Shown: positions 43,394-53,427 of the stretch, piece by piece
Position numbering within the stretch: position 1 is the first letter of the stretch
Layout of the letters: the number at the start of each line of letters is the position of its first letter
Assembly (NCBI GenBank): GCA_958295805.1
Contig: OY282373.1
Coordinates: forward strand, 2,265,001 to 2,329,000
DNA: 64,000 bases
From: an uncultured Nitrospirales bacterium
GTDB taxonomy: Bacteria > Nitrospirota > Nitrospiria > Nitrospirales > UBA8639
Reading direction: 5' to 3'
Translations under genes and position numbers: made by a program
Notes under the pieces: model-generated
The model's input: the letters and a program-made list of their open reading frames with translations, nothing else
Databases searched by the model: none
Told to the model about the DNA's origin: nothing

Positions 43394-43483
43394 AAATTTT
43401 CTCCAGCTTTTCTAAGCAAACATTCTCCATCTCCATACCAGGCTGGCCACAGGTCGGAAGCCTTCCAAAGGGAGGGACCCACC

Positions 43484-46400
43484 ATGCAACATGAGGCCGA
43501 ACCTCACTCGCGCCACGCCGCTTCGGGTGTTCGGCTCCATGGGCTGGCACTCCTCGCCGCACTGGTTCTCGCACCGGGCGGGGTGGGGGCACAGACCTCA
43601 CCCGCGGTCTGCACGCCGACGCAGACGGTGAGCGCGCAGCCGGACGCAAACGGCATCTACACCACCACCCTCACCTGCGCGGACACCTCCGCCACGGCGG
43701 GAGCGGCGGACTACCGACACCTTCACTACAACCAGGGACCCGGCACGAGTGCGCACCCAAACTCGGAGGACAGGGACTCGGGCCTCCCGAACAACAACGA
43801 GAACAACAACGTCGCGCTCACGGTCGGACGCGGCGTCGTGTTCACCGCCGACGGCTACGTGGACCTGCGGGAGTTGCCGATTGACGCGGCCATCGCCCTG
43901 TGGCGGGGCGGCGCCAAGACCGTGGTTATTGAGGACGGCGCGGTGATCAACCTCAAGCGGACGCCTGGGTCCACCTCGGCTCCCTCGGGCTGGTATACGT
44001 ACCCGGACGACTCCCTGCGCCGCCTCGCTGGCATCTACGTCGACTCGCAGACGAACAAGGGCGACATCACGGTGCGGCACCACGGCGTCATCAACATCAA
44101 CATTGACGTACAGGGACCCTACGACGCCAACAACGGCGCCGCCATCTGGGCGGTGGTGGAGGACCTGGACGGCACGCCGCCCGCGCCGACGACGATATTC
44201 TCATTGAGGTGGGTCCCACGGGCGTCATCCGCCACGTTGAGGGGACCGACGGCTTCGGCGGCATTGAGGCGGTCAACAGTGCCGAGGACGGCGACGTCAC
44301 GATCAACTTGGCCAAAGGCTCGCTGGTCGACATCGCCAGTGCGGGCGGCGCCGTCGCCGTCTATGCCGCAATTTTTCCGAACGGCCTCAACGCGGGCGCC
44401 CTGACCGGAAACATCGACATCAACGCGGCCGGAACCATCCGCGCCGCCGTGAAGCGCACGACGCCAAGCCTCGGGCAGGGCGTAGGCATCTGGGCCACAC
44501 ATCGCGGGGACGGCCGCGTCCGTGTCGCGTCTTCCGGGACCGTAGAGACCTGGCAGGCCAACGCAATCTACGCCTCGTCCTGGGGGAGCACAAGCCCACA
44601 TCACGACGACCCGGCGACGGAGGAGATCGAGGGGCATCTCATTGACGTGACGGGCGGCAAGGTGCATACCCGGGGCGGGACCGCCATTTCAGCCAGCACG
44701 GCCAGCGAGGATGCCGCCTTCACGGTTCGCGTGGCCGAGGGCGCACTGGTTCGCGCCGAACTCGACGCGGGGCCGGACGCGATCACCCAGGAGCAACTCG
44801 GGGGGACCGGAAACGGGTATGTCAATCTCCCCTCCGTCTACGGGTGGCGACAAATCGACACGAACGGCGACGACACGAACGACGCCATTGAACCCATCAT
44901 CAACGCTATCGCGGTGCGTAGGAGCGCGACGAGGACCGAAGGCGTGGTGGATCGCGTGCTCGTCCACGGCACGGTAGAGACGGTCGGCGGCAAACAGGAC
45001 GTGGACCCCGCCGTCTGGCTGGAACGCGGCGGGCAGGTCATGGTCGGCGCGACGGGGCGCGTGAGCGCGGATTCGGGTTTGGCGATTTCGAGCGGAACGT
45101 CGCCCGCGGAAGGGGCCGATCCGACGATGAGTGATCTGGACGTGACGGTCGCCGGGATGGTGACGGGCGATATCCGCGTCCTGGACGACGGTGCCCTGAC
45201 CGCGACGGTCTCGGGGACGGTGGACGGCGACATCCGCGGCATGGGGGACGGTGACCACACAGTGGCCGTACAGCGCGGCGGGACGGTCACGGGCACCGTC
45301 CATCTGGCCGGCAGCACGGTGACGGTCGGCGGCACCGTCGGAAGCATCATCCTTGATAACAGCGGCATGGTGATGGTCGCCCCAACGGGCCGGGTGACCG
45401 GCGTCCCCAACGGAGGCCACGGCGTCCGGGTCGGCGCCAACGGCCGCATTGAGAACCGGGGCACGATTGAGGGCAAGATCGGGATTCGAGCCTGGCCGGG
45501 CAGCACGGTGGTCAATTTCGGCACGGTGCGCAGCACGGACGGAGCGGCCGGCGTCGCCATTGATTTCCCTGAGGCAGGGAGGAACACGCTGACGCTGAAG
45601 CAGGGCACGATAATTGACGGGAAAATCCGGGGCTTGGCCGGGGACGACACCGTGGACTTGTCGGACTTGGAGGTGAACGAGGTGGGCACCCTCACCTTCG
45701 TGGATGAGACGGGGACGCCGGTCACGCCGGCGAGCATCATGCGGCCGATGCGGGGCACGGGGCGACTCATCGAAGTGGGCAATTCGTTAGTGGCGTTCCC
45801 CACGGCCTTTGCGCTGGCCGATGACGTGCTGTCCGACCTGACCGGCAGCATTCACGCCGCGGTGGTGGACAGCGGCCACGTGCCGGGCACCCGGCCAGCG
45901 GCCGGCCACGTCTGGGCCACGCCCTTCGGCGGGGCACGAGACCAGAACGGGGACGGCAGGGTGCTGGCGGACGCCACCCACTACTTCGGCGGCGGCCTGC
46001 TTGGGGCAGGCTGGGGCGGCGACGCCTTGCACGTGGGCGGCTTTATCGGCGGCTCAACTGGGCGGCTAGCCGTGGACAACGTCCAGGACGTGGACGTGCA
46101 GACGGTCTTCGGCGGGGTGTACGCGCAGCAGGCGATGGGAGACATGCGGCTGGACGCCCGGCTGCTGATCGGGCACATGAGCCACGACTCGGCCCGGCGG
46201 CTGGGAAGCCGGACCGCGGAGGTGGAGTACACGTCGGTCTTCGTCTCGCCCGAGGTGGGCGTGGCCACGGCCCTGCCGCTGACGACCACGCTGTCCGTGA
46301 CGCCCCGGCTGCGAGTGCGGTATGCCGGGCTGTTCACTGAAGGGTTCCGGGAGCAGACCGCAGGGTTGGATTTGCAGGTAGCGAAGCGAGACGTGCATCT

Positions 46401-46710
46401 CCTGGAAGCGCGGGGGGAAGTGGGCGTCCCGATCCCGCTGGAGGGGGGCGGCCAGTTTGAGCCGCGCGTCGGGTTCGAGGGGCGGTGGCTGCTGGCGGGC
46501 GAGACGGTACAAGTGTCGGTGCCCGGCGGGACGGGGACATCCCGGGTCTCGGCCGGGGGCGACCGTGTTGTGGGCACGGGGACCGTGGGGTTCGGCGTGA
46601 CTCTGCCGCTGGAGGAGGCGCTGACGCTGGTGGGGAGCTTCGACGGGGCCTTGACCACGGAGCACGCTTGGCGGGCCCGCGGGTACATGGGGCTGCAATA
46701 CTCGTTCTAA
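43484..46710 (+). pseudogene. type Va autotransporter, interrupted by a frameshift near 44190
   Basis: The frame from ATG 43484 has an export signal (HGLALLAALVLAPGGVGAQT) and then a glycine- and aspartate-rich passenger. At about 44185-44200 the reading frame changes: VVEDLDGTPPA in one frame continues as DDDILIEVGPTGVI in the next, consistent with loss of one base. The second frame runs on with repeats such as VSGTVDGDIRGMGDG, typical of a beta-helix passenger. It ends in an autotransporter barrel of about 270 residues (from HVWATPFGGARD to the terminal Phe of YMGLQYSF). Restoring the base would give about 1075 residues. It could be an inactive gene, a phase-off state or a sequence error. 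AGGGAGGGACCCACC precedes the ATG. Confidence 0.82.
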
Positions 46711-46903
46711 CGGCGGGCGGCACCCGCCCTGCACGGCCGCCGCAGCCGTCCTGCGGCCGCGGCGGCCTTCCCTCCATCATAACGGCCACCCCGGGAACTT
46801 GACCTCTGAAACGTCCGGCCCGGCAAAGGCCGAAAGATGAGCGATTCACCTACCGACCGGCGGGGACTCTGCGGGGACTCATCGTCAACGGTTTAGAGGG
46901 AAT

Positions 46904-47515
46904 TTAGCGCAGACTTTGCGTGAACGGTGCGGACCGTCCCCACCGGCCGCTGAACACAAAGTCGTGCAGGGATTTTCTCGTTCGCTTGGCCAGTTCCCTT
47001 TCCCGAAGGTCTTCGGACAGGCTCGCGGGATCGCCCCGATACCCTACGGCGAGGCCAGTGACCGGTTCATAGCCATTGGGCACTTCATAGACTTCTCGAA
47101 TACGGTCCGGAAGAATTCCAGCCATTTGATGAACGGACAATCCCGACGCCGTGGCTTGCACGACCAGATTGCCGACGGCCAGTCCGATATCGTGCCAGGC
47201 GTGTGGATTGGTTTGGCCGGTCCGGGTGAAGGTCGAGTGGGCCAGCGTCAGAATCAACACGGGGGCCCGCTTTGCCCATTCCTGATTCCCTTCTCTCAGA
47301 CAACTGAGCATTTGTGCGAACGCCGCCGTCTTGTCCCGTGTCGCCACGATGAAATACCAAGGCTGTTCATTAAAACAAGACGCGGCCCACTGCGCCGCTT
47401 CAAAGAGACCGGTCACCTTGTCCGGTTCAACGGCTTGCTCACGAAACGCTCGCGGACTCCAGCGTTGCCGAAGGAGTTCATGAATGGGAAACGCGGTTTC
47501 AGCAGGTTTTTCCAT
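46904..47515 (-). CDS. nitroreductase-family FMN oxidoreductase
   Basis: A 203-residue NAD(P)H-dependent flavin enzyme. The phosphate-binding start LLRQRWSPRAFREQAVEPD, the middle EAAQWAASCFNEQPWYFIVA and the C-terminal VTGLAVGYRGDP are those of the family. AHSTFTRTGQTNPHAWHDIG and VQATASGLSVHQMAGILPD fit the FMN and dimer interface segments. No signal peptide is seen. Substrates for such enzymes range from nitroaromatics to quinones and cannot be resolved here. It is divergent from the DsrE-like gene. Confidence 0.88.
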   Translation of the reverse strand: MEKPAETAFPIHELLRQRWSPRAFREQAVEPDKVTGLFEAAQWAASCFNEQPWYFIVATRDKTAAFAQMLSCLREGNQEWAKRAPVLILTLAHSTFTRTGQTNPHAWHDIGLAVGNLVVQATASGLSVHQMAGILPDRIREVYEVPNGYEPVTGLAVGYRGDPASLSEDLRERELAKRTRKSLHDFVFSGRWGRSAPFTQSLR

Positions 47516-47653
47516 GATTCGATTTCCTTTGCAGTTTGTCCGTGACGTGCGCGACGGCCGTGAAACTGGCCTTGCCTCCGGTCGGTGAAAGCTGGGATAA
47601 TTCCATGAAAGGTCACGTTGACACTATTTCACCATTTCCCCAAGGAGGAAATC

Positions 47654-48121
47654 ATGTACGCTTCTCAGCCATCATCACCGTTGTCCGCTCTGCTGGTCGG
47701 CCTCGCCCTCGTCTTCGTGATGGGACTCACCGTTGATGCCAACCCCGCCGATGCCAAAGATAAAGTGAAAGTATTATATCATATCGACGGAAATGACTTG
47801 GCGACGGCCAAATACGCGATGTCCCTGATTAACAAACACATCGAGGCCGAAGGAGGACCGGAAAACATCGACGTCAAAGTCGTGGTCCATGGCCCGGCCC
47901 TTGCACTGTTCAAAGAGGAAAGCGTTGATCCACAACTCAAAGCCACACTCAAGGCGGCACTGGACAAAGGCGCCTCAGCCGAAATGTGCCAAGTCTCGAT
48001 GAAACTCTTCGGAACGCCCCTTGAAAAACTCGTCGCGGGCTTTACGCCCACCGAACATCCCGTCGCCGTCAAACGCATTGCCGATCTCCAGCAAGAAGGA
48101 TACCTGTACATCAAGCCATAA
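47654..48121 (+). CDS. exported DsrE/DsrF-like protein
   Basis: A 155-residue protein with an N-terminal export signal (LSALLVGLALVFVMGLTVDA) followed by a DsrE-like domain: VKVLYHIDGNDLATAKYAMS, IDVKVVVHGPALALF, and EMCQVSMK with the single Cys at the position of the DsrE sulfur-carrier cysteine. A strong ribosome binding site (CAAGGAGGAAATC) decides the ATG at 47654; the frame is open from 47618. A periplasmic role in sulfur or redox chemistry is inferred. It lies just upstream of a taurine-type importer, which is suggestive but not proof of a link. Confidence 0.82.
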   Translation: MYASQPSSPLSALLVGLALVFVMGLTVDANPADAKDKVKVLYHIDGNDLATAKYAMSLINKHIEAEGGPENIDVKVVVHGPALALFKEESVDPQLKATLKAALDKGASAEMCQVSMKLFGTPLEKLVAGFTPTEHPVAVKRIADLQQEGYLYIKP

Positions 48122-48232
48122 GACCCATCGATCATGACACGTCTCTGAAGACGACGACACGCGGATGGAATCGATTCCGGCGACCGACGCGCAATTCGCC
48201 AAGCCTTTCCACAAACGGGAAGACCATTGAAC

Positions 48233-49231
48233 ATGTCTATCGTCAATCAGATCGTGAAAATCGCCGGCGTCGCCGTGCTCGCGGGTTGTCTCGTCACGGG
48301 CACGGCTTTCGCCGGGCACGATGGTGACGAAATCACCGTCGCGTATTTCCTGGATTGGCCGACCGCCAACCAAGTGGCCCAGATCGACAAGACGTACGAC
48401 AAGGAAATGGGCGTCACAGTCAACTGGCGCGCGTTTGGCAACGGCAACGAGATGTCACAGGCCATGGCCTCCGGCAATGTGCAAATCGCCTACAGCCAGG
48501 GGATCGTCCCCTTCATCGTCGCCGTCTCCCAGGGACTCGATCTGAAGATCGTCGGGATCGCCACGTCCTACCTTGAATCGGATAATTGCGTCGTCAGCAA
48601 GGCGTCGGGCATCACGAAGGCCAACGCAAGGCAGCTCGAGGGCAAGAAGATCGGAACCCCCATCGGCAACGTCACCCATTACAAACTGATGCGGATGTTT
48701 GATCATTTGGGCGTCGATGCCGCCAAGGTTGACTTGGTGCAGATGAACCCTCCCGAGGTGGCGATGGCATTCGCCCGCGGCGACATCGTCATGGGGTGCG
48801 CCTGGGCCGGCTCCCTGCTCCGCATGTTGGAGGTGGGTTCGCCGCTGATGACCGCGGCGGAGCAGGAAGCAATCGGCATTCGCGTCTTCGACGTGATTTC
48901 GGTAACCGGCGACTTTGTGGCCGAACATCCGGACTTGGTCCAGACGTTCATCGACGTGACCGACCGGGCGAATGCCGCCTACGCGGCGGACAAGAAGGCG
49001 GCCCTGCCCAAAATCGCCAAGGCCGCCGGCCTGGACCTCCCCACGGCCGAGAAGCTGATCGCCATGGCCTCTTTTCCGTCGAAAGCGGAGCAGGCGTCAC
49101 CGGCCTGGCTGGGCGGGACGGTTCAGACGTTCATCAAAAACGTCGCCGACTTCCTCGTGGCGCAGAAGCAGATGGACAAGACACTCGACAGCTACGACGC
49201 GGTGATGACCACCACGTTCGTCAAGGAATGA
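48233..49231 (+). CDS. taurine-type ABC transporter substrate-binding protein
   Basis: A 332-residue periplasmic binding protein of the TauA/SsuA/NMT1 family. The signal region IVKIAGVAVLAGCLVTGTAF includes an LAGC lipobox-like site, so a lipoprotein is possible. The mature part starts DEITVAYFLDWPTANQVAQ, and later NVQIAYSQGIVPFIVA, GKKIGTPIGNVTHYKLMRM and GDIVMGCAWAGSLLRML follow the TauA pattern closely. Taurine or another sulfonate is the likely ligand. No taurine dioxygenase or sulfonate monooxygenase gene is in the window. Confidence 0.88.
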   Translation: MSIVNQIVKIAGVAVLAGCLVTGTAFAGHDGDEITVAYFLDWPTANQVAQIDKTYDKEMGVTVNWRAFGNGNEMSQAMASGNVQIAYSQGIVPFIVAVSQGLDLKIVGIATSYLESDNCVVSKASGITKANARQLEGKKIGTPIGNVTHYKLMRMFDHLGVDAAKVDLVQMNPPEVAMAFARGDIVMGCAWAGSLLRMLEVGSPLMTAAEQEAIGIRVFDVISVTGDFVAEHPDLVQTFIDVTDRANAAYAADKKAALPKIAKAAGLDLPTAEKLIAMASFPSKAEQASPAWLGGTVQTFIKNVADFLVAQKQMDKTLDSYDAVMTTTFVKE

Positions 49232-49298
49232 TCCGACGGAACGGCGCCGTCCTGCGCCGTTCCGCTCCCCTCTCGTGAACCGGCCGCAGGCTCCGCCG

Positions 49299-50174
49299 AT
49301 GAAACGGCTCGTGATCAAAGACGTCTCCATGACGTTCACCGTGCCCGGTGACGCGCCGATCCGCGCGCTGCACGAGGTCTCGCTGGAACTCCAACCCGGC
49401 GAAATCATGACGATTCTCGGCCCTTCGGGGTGCGGCAAGACGACCCTGCTCAACATCGTCGCCGGGTTCCTGGCGCCGACGGAAGGCGAAGTTCGGCTTG
49501 AGGACAACCGGATCACCAGCCCGGGCGAGATCAGTACCGTCGCCTCGGTCCGGCCCAAGAGCAAACCTCACGACACCCGTATCATGGGCCCCGGAGCGGA
49601 TCGCGGCATGGTCTTTCAGAAAGGCGCCCTGTTCGAGTGGATGACCGTAGAGAAGAACGTCTCCTTCGGACCGGACATGGCAAAGAAACCGCGCGCGGAG
49701 ACAAGACAGGCGGTCGCCCACCTGCTGAAGACCGTCGGCCTCCAGGATTTCGCAACCAAGCCGGTCTACCAGCTTTCCGGCGGCATGCAACAACGCGTGG
49801 CGCTGGCGCGGTGCCTTGCGAACGACCCGGACGTCATTCTCATGGACGAACCCCTGGGCGCACTCGACGCGCTGACCCGCGAGAAGATGCAGGGGCTTAT
49901 CCTCAAGCTCTGGAAAGAAACCCGGAAGACCATCATCCTGATTACCCATTCCGTCGAAGAGGCGCTGTTCCTGGGCGAGCGGCTGGTCGTCATGGCGCCG
50001 CGCCCGGGCCGCATCGAGAAAGAGTACCGGCTGCCGTTCGCGGATCGCGGCATGGAGGACGATCCACGCCACGTCAAGACGTCGCCCGACTTCACCATGT
50101 ATCGCGAGGAAATCCTCTCCATGATCTGGGGCATGGAGGAAGAGATCATGGGGCGTGCAAAAGAACCCGCGTAA
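49299..50174 (+). CDS. taurine-type ABC transporter ATPase
   Basis: ATPase partner of the importer, about 291 residues. Walker A is LGPSGCGKTTLLNIVAGFL, the Q-loop region is DRGMVFQKGALFEWM, the signature is YQLSGGMQQRVALARCL, and Walker B is VILMDEPLGALDALTRE. The H-loop His is in IILITHSVEEALFLGERL. Compared with TauB it has about 30 extra residues between Walker A and the Q-loop (TSPGEISTVASVRPKSKPHD). The ATG at 49299 is used; a GTG at 49275 is also open. It follows the binding protein gene by 67 bases. Confidence 0.9.
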   Translation: MKRLVIKDVSMTFTVPGDAPIRALHEVSLELQPGEIMTILGPSGCGKTTLLNIVAGFLAPTEGEVRLEDNRITSPGEISTVASVRPKSKPHDTRIMGPGADRGMVFQKGALFEWMTVEKNVSFGPDMAKKPRAETRQAVAHLLKTVGLQDFATKPVYQLSGGMQQRVALARCLANDPDVILMDEPLGALDALTREKMQGLILKLWKETRKTIILITHSVEEALFLGERLVVMAPRPGRIEKEYRLPFADRGMEDDPRHVKTSPDFTMYREEILSMIWGMEEEIMGRAKEPA

Positions 50175-50188
50175 AGGATGACGCGACG

Positions 50189-51052
50189 TTGAAGAACAGA
50201 AACCCATCCAAACTCGCGATCTGGCTTGGGCTGGCCGACAACAGCTTCACCCGCCAGAAGACTGTGAAGTTCGGCGACTCGTCGGCCGTCAATTCGGGCC
50301 GCGCCTGGGGAATCCTGATGATCGTCACGCTGTTCATCCTCTGGTGGCTCGCGACAAATCGGGGATGGGTCAAGCCGATCTACTGGCCGTCCTTCGACGC
50401 CGTCATCTCACGGGCCAGCCTGCTCTGGACGGAAGGCTTCCGGAACGTCGCGCTCTGGGATCACGTCGCACTCAGCATCTACCGCGTGTTGTCGGGCGTC
50501 TTCTACGGCGCGATGCTCGGCGTCCCGCTGGGCTTCGCGATGGGGCTTTCATCCACCGCTCGCGGCCTGTTCGATCCGGTGGTCGAATTCCTGCGTCCGA
50601 TCCCGCCACTGGCGCTCATTCCGCTCATCATCCTGTGGTTCGGCATCGACGAGTTTGCGAAAATCTTCCTGCTGTTTCTCGCGGCGCTGTTCATCATGAC
50701 GATTGCCGCCCGCGCAGGCGTTTCCGGCGTCAACGTCTCAAAGGTCCACGCCGCCTATTCGCTGGGCGCGACGAAGTTCCAGGTGCTGCGGCACGTCATC
50801 CTGCCAAACGCCCTGCCGGAGATATTCACCGGCCTCCGCACATCCATGGGCGTCTGCTGGGGCACCGTCGTCGCGGCAGAGTTGGTCGCCGCGGACAAAG
50901 GCGTCGGCTCCATGATTATGATCGCCAAAAACTTCCTTCAGACCGACACGGTCGTGATCGGCATCGCCATCATCGGACTCATCGGCTACGTCATCGAAAT
51001 CGTCATGCGCAAACTCGAAGCCCGTCTGATTCCCTGGAAAGGCAAGCTCTGA
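50189..51052 (+). CDS. taurine-type ABC transporter permease
   Basis: An inner-membrane permease of the TauC/SsuC type, 287 residues from a TTG at 50189 that is preceded by AAAGGA. Six membrane segments follow, starting WGILMIVTLFILWWLATNRG. The EAA coupling loop is VHAAYSLGATKFQVLRHVIL and the preceding PLALIPLIILWFGIDEFAKI is the family landmark. GTVVAAELVAADKGVGSMIM is the last conserved stretch. An in-frame extension upstream to 49637 only reads through the ATPase gene in another frame. The ~190 bases between this gene and the CRISPR array show no gene. Confidence 0.88.
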   Translation: MKNRNPSKLAIWLGLADNSFTRQKTVKFGDSSAVNSGRAWGILMIVTLFILWWLATNRGWVKPIYWPSFDAVISRASLLWTEGFRNVALWDHVALSIYRVLSGVFYGAMLGVPLGFAMGLSSTARGLFDPVVEFLRPIPPLALIPLIILWFGIDEFAKIFLLFLAALFIMTIAARAGVSGVNVSKVHAAYSLGATKFQVLRHVILPNALPEIFTGLRTSMGVCWGTVVAAELVAADKGVGSMIMIAKNFLQTDTVVIGIAIIGLIGYVIEIVMRKLEARLIPWKGKL

Positions 51053-51248
51053 CGCAAAGCCCCCGCGTGCCGTCACACGCATTGCCGACCTCTGCCCATA
51101 CCTGAAGCAAGGCCGCTCGGTCTTCCTGACGCGCCACGCGATCCCACCCCGACCGAGTCGAAGCAAGAAACAACCCCACGGGTTCCTTGCCTCACTATCC
51201 CGTCCCTCCCAGACTCCACGAATGGCAGACAAATCGTACGTGCTCAAG

Positions 51249-52855
51249 GTGCTCAACGCCTCACGACATCTGATAGGCAATCACCTGTCATTCCCGACGG
51301 TCTTCATCGGGAATCCATCTTGTGCTCAACGCCTTACGGCATCTGATAGGTAATCACTAGGCTTGATCCCGATTCTCATAGGTGGCGTCGGTGTGCTCAA
51401 CGCCTTACGGCATCTGATAGGTAATCACTCGTCACCTTACGCCCAATGATGCGTTCAACAGAAGTGCTCAACGCCTTACGGCATCTGATAGGTAATCACT
51501 TTACAACGCGCAGAGATTTTGCCGCGTCACCGGTGTGCTCAACGCCTTACGGCATCTGATAGGTAATCACCCCGATAATCTGAGTAAGATATCTTCTGGA
51601 GCATCTTGTGCTCAACGCCTTACGGCATCTGATAGGTAATCACCACTGCGCGCGGCACTCGTGGCCAGGATCGACGAGGTGCTCAACGCCTTACGGCATC
51701 TGATAGGTAATCACGTTGTGGGGGTGCGACAATACGTCCGTGTTCATTAGTGCTCAACGCCTTACGGCATCTGATAGGTAATCACATCCGTCAGGAGTAA
51801 TTGGACGCGAACATGTTCCCGTGCTCAACGCCTTACGGCATCTGATAGGTAATCACATGCTTCCGCATTTCTAAAACTCTCTTTACAATCGTGTGCTCAA
51901 CGCCTTACGGCATCTGATAGGTAATCACATGAATCTTAGGATTTGCTCGTGGCTGGGTCGGTGTGCTCAACGCCTTACGGCATCTGATAGGTAATCACTC
52001 GCGCCGAGCGTGACGGAGGGTGTCGCGTGATACTGTGCTCAACGCCTTACGGCATCTGATAGGTAATCACACGAGCACCAAAAACATGTTCGACAAGAAA
52101 AACGTGTGCTCAACGCCTTACGGCATCTGATAGGTAATCACGTGCAAAAGCGTACTATCGACATCATCCTCATGCGTTGTGCTCAACGCCTTACGGCATC
52201 TGATAGGTAATCACGAGGCCGACCCCCGGCCCCCCGGAAAAGCCACCGCGTGCTCAACGCCTTACGGCATCTGATAGGTAATCACCGGTCGCTTTGATCT
52301 TGAATCCCAGCATCTCGATGTGTGCTCAACGCCTTACGGCATCTGATAGGTAATCACGAGTGATAGCCACAGGAGAAAATACGGTGCCAGCGTGCTCAAC
52401 GCCTTACGGCATCTGATAGGTAATCACGCGGACAGCCATGATTGACAACGGTCGGCCCGTCATGTGCTCAACGCCTTACGGCATCTGATAGGTAATCACT
52501 TAACCCATTCAACGCAACTTTAGCCTTCATTGCGTGTGCTCAACGCCTTACGGCATCTGATAGGTAATCACTCTAACCAGCGAACCATCTCAGTGTGAAT
52601 TAGACGGTGCTCAACGCCTTACGGCATCTGATAGGTAATCACCGGAATTCGTCCAGAATAGTTTTCGGCGTCCACGTGTGCTCAACGCCTTACGGCATCT
52701 GATAGGTAATCACCACGTAGTTGACCTGTTTTTCAGTTGCCATGTCAGAGTGCTCAACGCCTTACGGCATCTGATAGGTAATCACCACTAGGGTTAATAC
52801 CACACGGTATATACGTAATGTGCTCAACGCCTTACGGCATCTGATAGGTAATCAC
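51249..52855 (-). CRISPR. CRISPR array, 23 repeats of 36 bp and 22 spacers
   Basis: On the plus strand each repeat opens GTGCTCAACGCCTTACGG and closes ATCTGATAGGTAATCAC, with spacers of 34-37 bases. The repeats from 51322 to 52855 look identical. The one at 51249-51284 has three changes (CCTCACGACATC and GGCAATCAC), which marks the old, trailer end, and a stray GTGCTCAA lies just before it at 51240. The cas genes and an AT-rich region are at the right, so the leader is there and the array is transcribed on the minus strand. In that sense the repeat ends in GTTGAGCAC. A short palindrome (GCCTTACGGC) sits in the middle. Confidence 0.98.
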
Positions 52856-53123
52856 GCCACATGGATAAGTGGCTGTTTTTGATGCACTTTTCTGTACGCT
52901 ATACAAGCACTCCTCTTTCCCAACTGGAATTCATCATAAAAGGTTACTATTTTCTTTCTTCTTCTTATCCAAACAAACGAATATTCTTGTATTTTCTCTC
53001 ATTTCATGAATCCTTCTCCCTTTTAATTTCACTTTTCTGTAAGAAACACGAGCATTTAGACAATCTTGCTCATATCAGAGTTCCAAACATCTCAAGGTGC
53101 ATGAATTCTCGATTTCCAAAAAT
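52856..53123 (-). promoter_or_regulatory. CRISPR leader region
   Basis: About 270 AT-rich bases lie between the last cas gene (cas2) and the intact end of the array, in contrast to the GC-rich surroundings. This is the position and composition expected of a leader with the array promoter and the integration site. Open frames across it are AT-rich noise. No promoter boxes were fixed. Confidence 0.65.
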
Positions 53124-53423
53124 TCATACCACACAGAAGCGTGGCTCCTCTTCAACCCACTCAACCTTAGTATTGCGGACAACCAGCTTCGATGTACACG
53201 AGGAACAAAGTCCCGCAATCATCAGGCTATCTTCGGGCGAGAGAGCCTTCTCCAACTCCCAACGCATCCGCTCAAGTTGTCGCTTGTTCAAACGACAACG
53301 AAACACCGAATACTGCAAACTTTCTCCATATCCCTTTAAGAGATTGAAACAACGCCGCCAACGTTTGGAGTCACGAATGTCATAACAAACCAGATACCAA
53401 AACCGTCCTTCTGCCATACTCAC
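53124..53423 (-). CDS. cas2: CRISPR-associated endoribonuclease-fold protein Cas2
   Basis: A 99-residue Cas2, partner of Cas1 in spacer acquisition. The ferredoxin-fold first strand WYLVCYDIRDSKRWRRCFNL carries the usual Asp, and YGESLQYSVFRCRLNKRQLE is the conserved second part. It is the last gene of the cas operon, four bases after cas4-cas1, and next to the leader. Confidence 0.95.
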   Translation of the reverse strand: MSMAEGRFWYLVCYDIRDSKRWRRCFNLLKGYGESLQYSVFRCRLNKRQLERMRWELEKALSPEDSLMIAGLCSSCTSKLVVRNTKVEWVEEEPRFCVV

Positions 53424-53427
53424 CCCT

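Noticed and set aside
46711-46760. GC-rich inverted repeat after the autotransporter as a terminator
   Set aside because: GGCGGG-CCCGCC is present but no T-run follows on the plus strand, so rho-independent termination is not supported.
49637-50188. Upstream extension of the taurine-type permease frame
   Set aside because: It lies wholly within the ATPase gene in another frame; a TTG with a ribosome binding site at 50189 matches the family's normal start.
52861-53385. A 174-codon plus-strand frame beside the CRISPR array
   Set aside because: It covers the AT-rich leader and the antisense of cas2; no domain features.
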